Origin: Flectobacillus sp. BAB-3569
Lineage (GTDB): Bacteria > Bacteroidota > Bacteroidia > Cytophagales > Spirosomataceae
DNA: 64,000 nt
Assembly (NCBI RefSeq): GCF_002270355.1
Contig: NZ_NJFZ01000024.1
Coordinates: 1-64,000 of the forward strand
Direction: 5' to 3'
In this document: positions 62,811-64,000 of the stretch, piece after piece
Layout: the number at the start of each line of letters is the position of its first letter
Numbering within the stretch: position 1 is the first letter of the stretch
Position numbers and translations under genes: made by a program
Notes under the pieces: model-generated
What the model saw: the letters and a program-made list of their open reading frames with translations, nothing else
The model's database searches: none
What the model was told of the DNA's origin: nothing

Positions 62811-64000
62811 ATGAAAAAAATAGTACTTGTACTTACCTGCCTTTGTGAGACTTTTTTAGGCTTTTCTCAGAAGAAATCCTCCACTGTAACGCCGACAGTT
62901 TATTATCCCGAGGCGAAAGAGTGGCAAATAAAATCTCCTGAAAGTGTTGGGTTAAAATCTGACAAAATCCAAGCTGCTATTGAGTTTGCTAAGGCGCATG
63001 AAATCAAGAATCCTCGCAACATGGAGGTCAATCATTACCAAACCTTTGGTAAAGAACCCTATGGTATTGGGATAGGACCTTTCGCAGAAAGAGGTGAGCC
63101 CACTGGTGTCATTATTCACAAGGGATATGTTGTGGCAACATGGGGTGAACCGTTGCGTTGCGATATGACACATTCGGTAACCAAAAGTTTTTTGTCGACT
63201 GTGGTCGGCTTAGCGGTTGACAACGGGCTTATTGGTTCGGTCAATGATACAGTATATAAATATGTGCCAGCGATTGAGGTTTATGGAAGTCCAGTTGCTC
63301 GACCAGCGGAGGATTATGGTAAACCTGAATTGCTCAAGCCATTTGATACCCCACACAATCGTAAAATCACTTGGGATCATTTATTGCGTCAAACTAGTGA
63401 TTGGGAGGGAACACTTTGGGGCAAGCCCGAATGGGCTGACAGACCAAGTACTAATCCTGCCGAATGGACTACCCGACCACGCAATGCACCGGGAGTAGTA
63501 TATGAATATAACGATGTACGAGTAAATGCCTTGGCTCTTGCGGCTACGAGCGTTTGGCGTAAACCATTACCTCAAGTACTCAAAACTATGATTATGGATC
63601 CAATCGGCGCTTCTAACACATGGCGTTGGACGGGTTATCGTAATTCTTGGATCGTATTGGACGGACAACCTGTTCAATCAGTGAGTGGAGGCGGACATTG
63701 GGGTGGGGGTATGTTTATCAATGCTTATGATATGGCTAGATTTGGGCTATTATGTTTGAGAAAAGGTCGTTGGAAAGAGCAGCAACTTATTTCGGAAAAT
63801 TGGATTAAACAAGCCTTAACGCCAACTACAGCCGAGCCTACTTATGGGTATATGAACTGGTTTTTGAATACAAATCAGAAATTGCTACCGAGTGCTTCGC
63901 CAAACGTGTATTATCATTTGGGCAATGGCACCAACATGGTTTATGTCGACCCAGACCATGACTTGGTAATGGTAGTACGATGGATTGATAATAAATCATT
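62811..64000 (+). CDS. Class C beta-lactamase-family serine hydrolase, cut by the window edge
   Basis: Open from the ATG at 62811 to the edge (about 396 codons). Signal peptide MKKIVLVLTCLCETFLGFS. Serine hydrolase motifs of the class C / penicillin-binding fold: HSVTKSF (SxxK nucleophile, about residue 124), YEYNDVRVNALAL (YxN, about 228) and SGGGHWGGGMF (KTG equivalent HWG, about 298). Such proteins are often esterases or peptidases rather than true beta-lactamases. TAAATTTG at 62747-62754 could be its -7 element. The end lies outside the window. Confidence 0.9.
   Translation, partial: MKKIVLVLTCLCETFLGFSQKKSSTVTPTVYYPEAKEWQIKSPESVGLKSDKIQAAIEFAKAHEIKNPRNMEVNHYQTFGKEPYGIGIGPFAERGEPTGVIIHKGYVVATWGEPLRCDMTHSVTKSFLSTVVGLAVDNGLIGSVNDTVYKYVPAIEVYGSPVARPAEDYGKPELLKPFDTPHNRKITWDHLLRQTSDWEGTLWGKPEWADRPSTNPAEWTTRPRNAPGVVYEYNDVRVNALALAATSVWRKPLPQVLKTMIMDPIGASNTWRWTGYRNSWIVLDGQPVQSVSGGGHWGGGMFINAYDMARFGLLCLRKGRWKEQQLISENWIKQALTPTTAEPTYGYMNWFLNTNQKLLPSASPNVYYHLGNGTNMVYVDPDHDLVMVVRWIDNKS

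Noticed and set aside
62811-64000. Class C beta-lactamase as an antibiotic resistance gene
   Set aside because: The SxxK/YxN/HWG motifs also belong to esterases and peptidases, and HWG instead of KTG with the family context does not support calling it a resistance enzyme.
1-64000. tRNA, rRNA or prophage genes
   Set aside because: I read the intergenic regions and saw no cloverleaf with TTCGANNC-type T-arm, no rRNA sequence and no phage structural genes.

Overview
The window looks like chromosomal DNA of a Bacteroidota bacterium, most likely order Cytophagales (Spirosomaceae-like; inferred from gene content, not from a database match). The evidence is two SusC/SusD pairs, lipoproteins with Bacteroidota-only families (DUF4270, HYC_CC_PP, DUF4494), a 269-residue glycogen-synthase-like protein next to panC and glmS, AT-rich intergenic DNA, no clear Shine-Dalgarno sequences, and promoters of the Bacteroidota type (TTTG, 19 bases, TAnnTTTG, best seen before lysS).

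Layout. 1-660: the end of an insertion sequence cut by the window edge. 777-10700: DUF885 lipoprotein, lysS, two cold-shock genes, a PspC-domain protein, a family 2 glycosyltransferase, an amino acid permease, a membrane zinc peptidase and a frameshifted rfaE2. 10737-17852: a flippase-like membrane protein, panD, panC, then divergently the glycogen-synthase-like gene, a DUF4270 lipoprotein and glmS. 18048-30863: NAGPA-type phosphodiester glycosidase, two SusC/SusD loci (one with a DUF4397 lipoprotein) and a DeoR-type regulator. 31001-36765: aroB, a LOG-family protein, rpiB and a three-gene ABC exporter. 37060-39890: metE under a cobalamin riboswitch. 40124-45380: gatC, a small protein, gltX, ridA, a VOC protein, a DMT transporter and an RsiV-like lipoprotein. 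45693-50499: csaA and a likely metal-handling operon (small secreted protein, HYC_CC_PP protein, TonB receptor, heavy-metal-binding lipoprotein, HMA protein). 50835-64000: dicarboxylate symporter, a very large SNF2 helicase, a frameshifted LolC/E-like permease, rbfA, a frameshifted membrane protein, polX, DUF4494 and a truncated class C beta-lactamase-family gene.

Most of the window is housekeeping DNA. I did not find a convincing new multi-gene system. The best leads are: (1) long perfect hairpins with 4-base loops at four convergent gene junctions, each joined to a REP-like palindrome and to TGAGTGATT-rich flanks, forming a composite repeat family; (2) three genes each broken by exactly one missing A in an A run, which suggests systematic homopolymer undercalling in the assembly; (3) a PolX protein whose two polymerase aspartates appear replaced while its PHP domain is intact; (4) a cobalamin riboswitch on metE; (5) an unclassified structured element between ridA and gltX; and (6) an uncharacterised small protein at the head of the metal operon.
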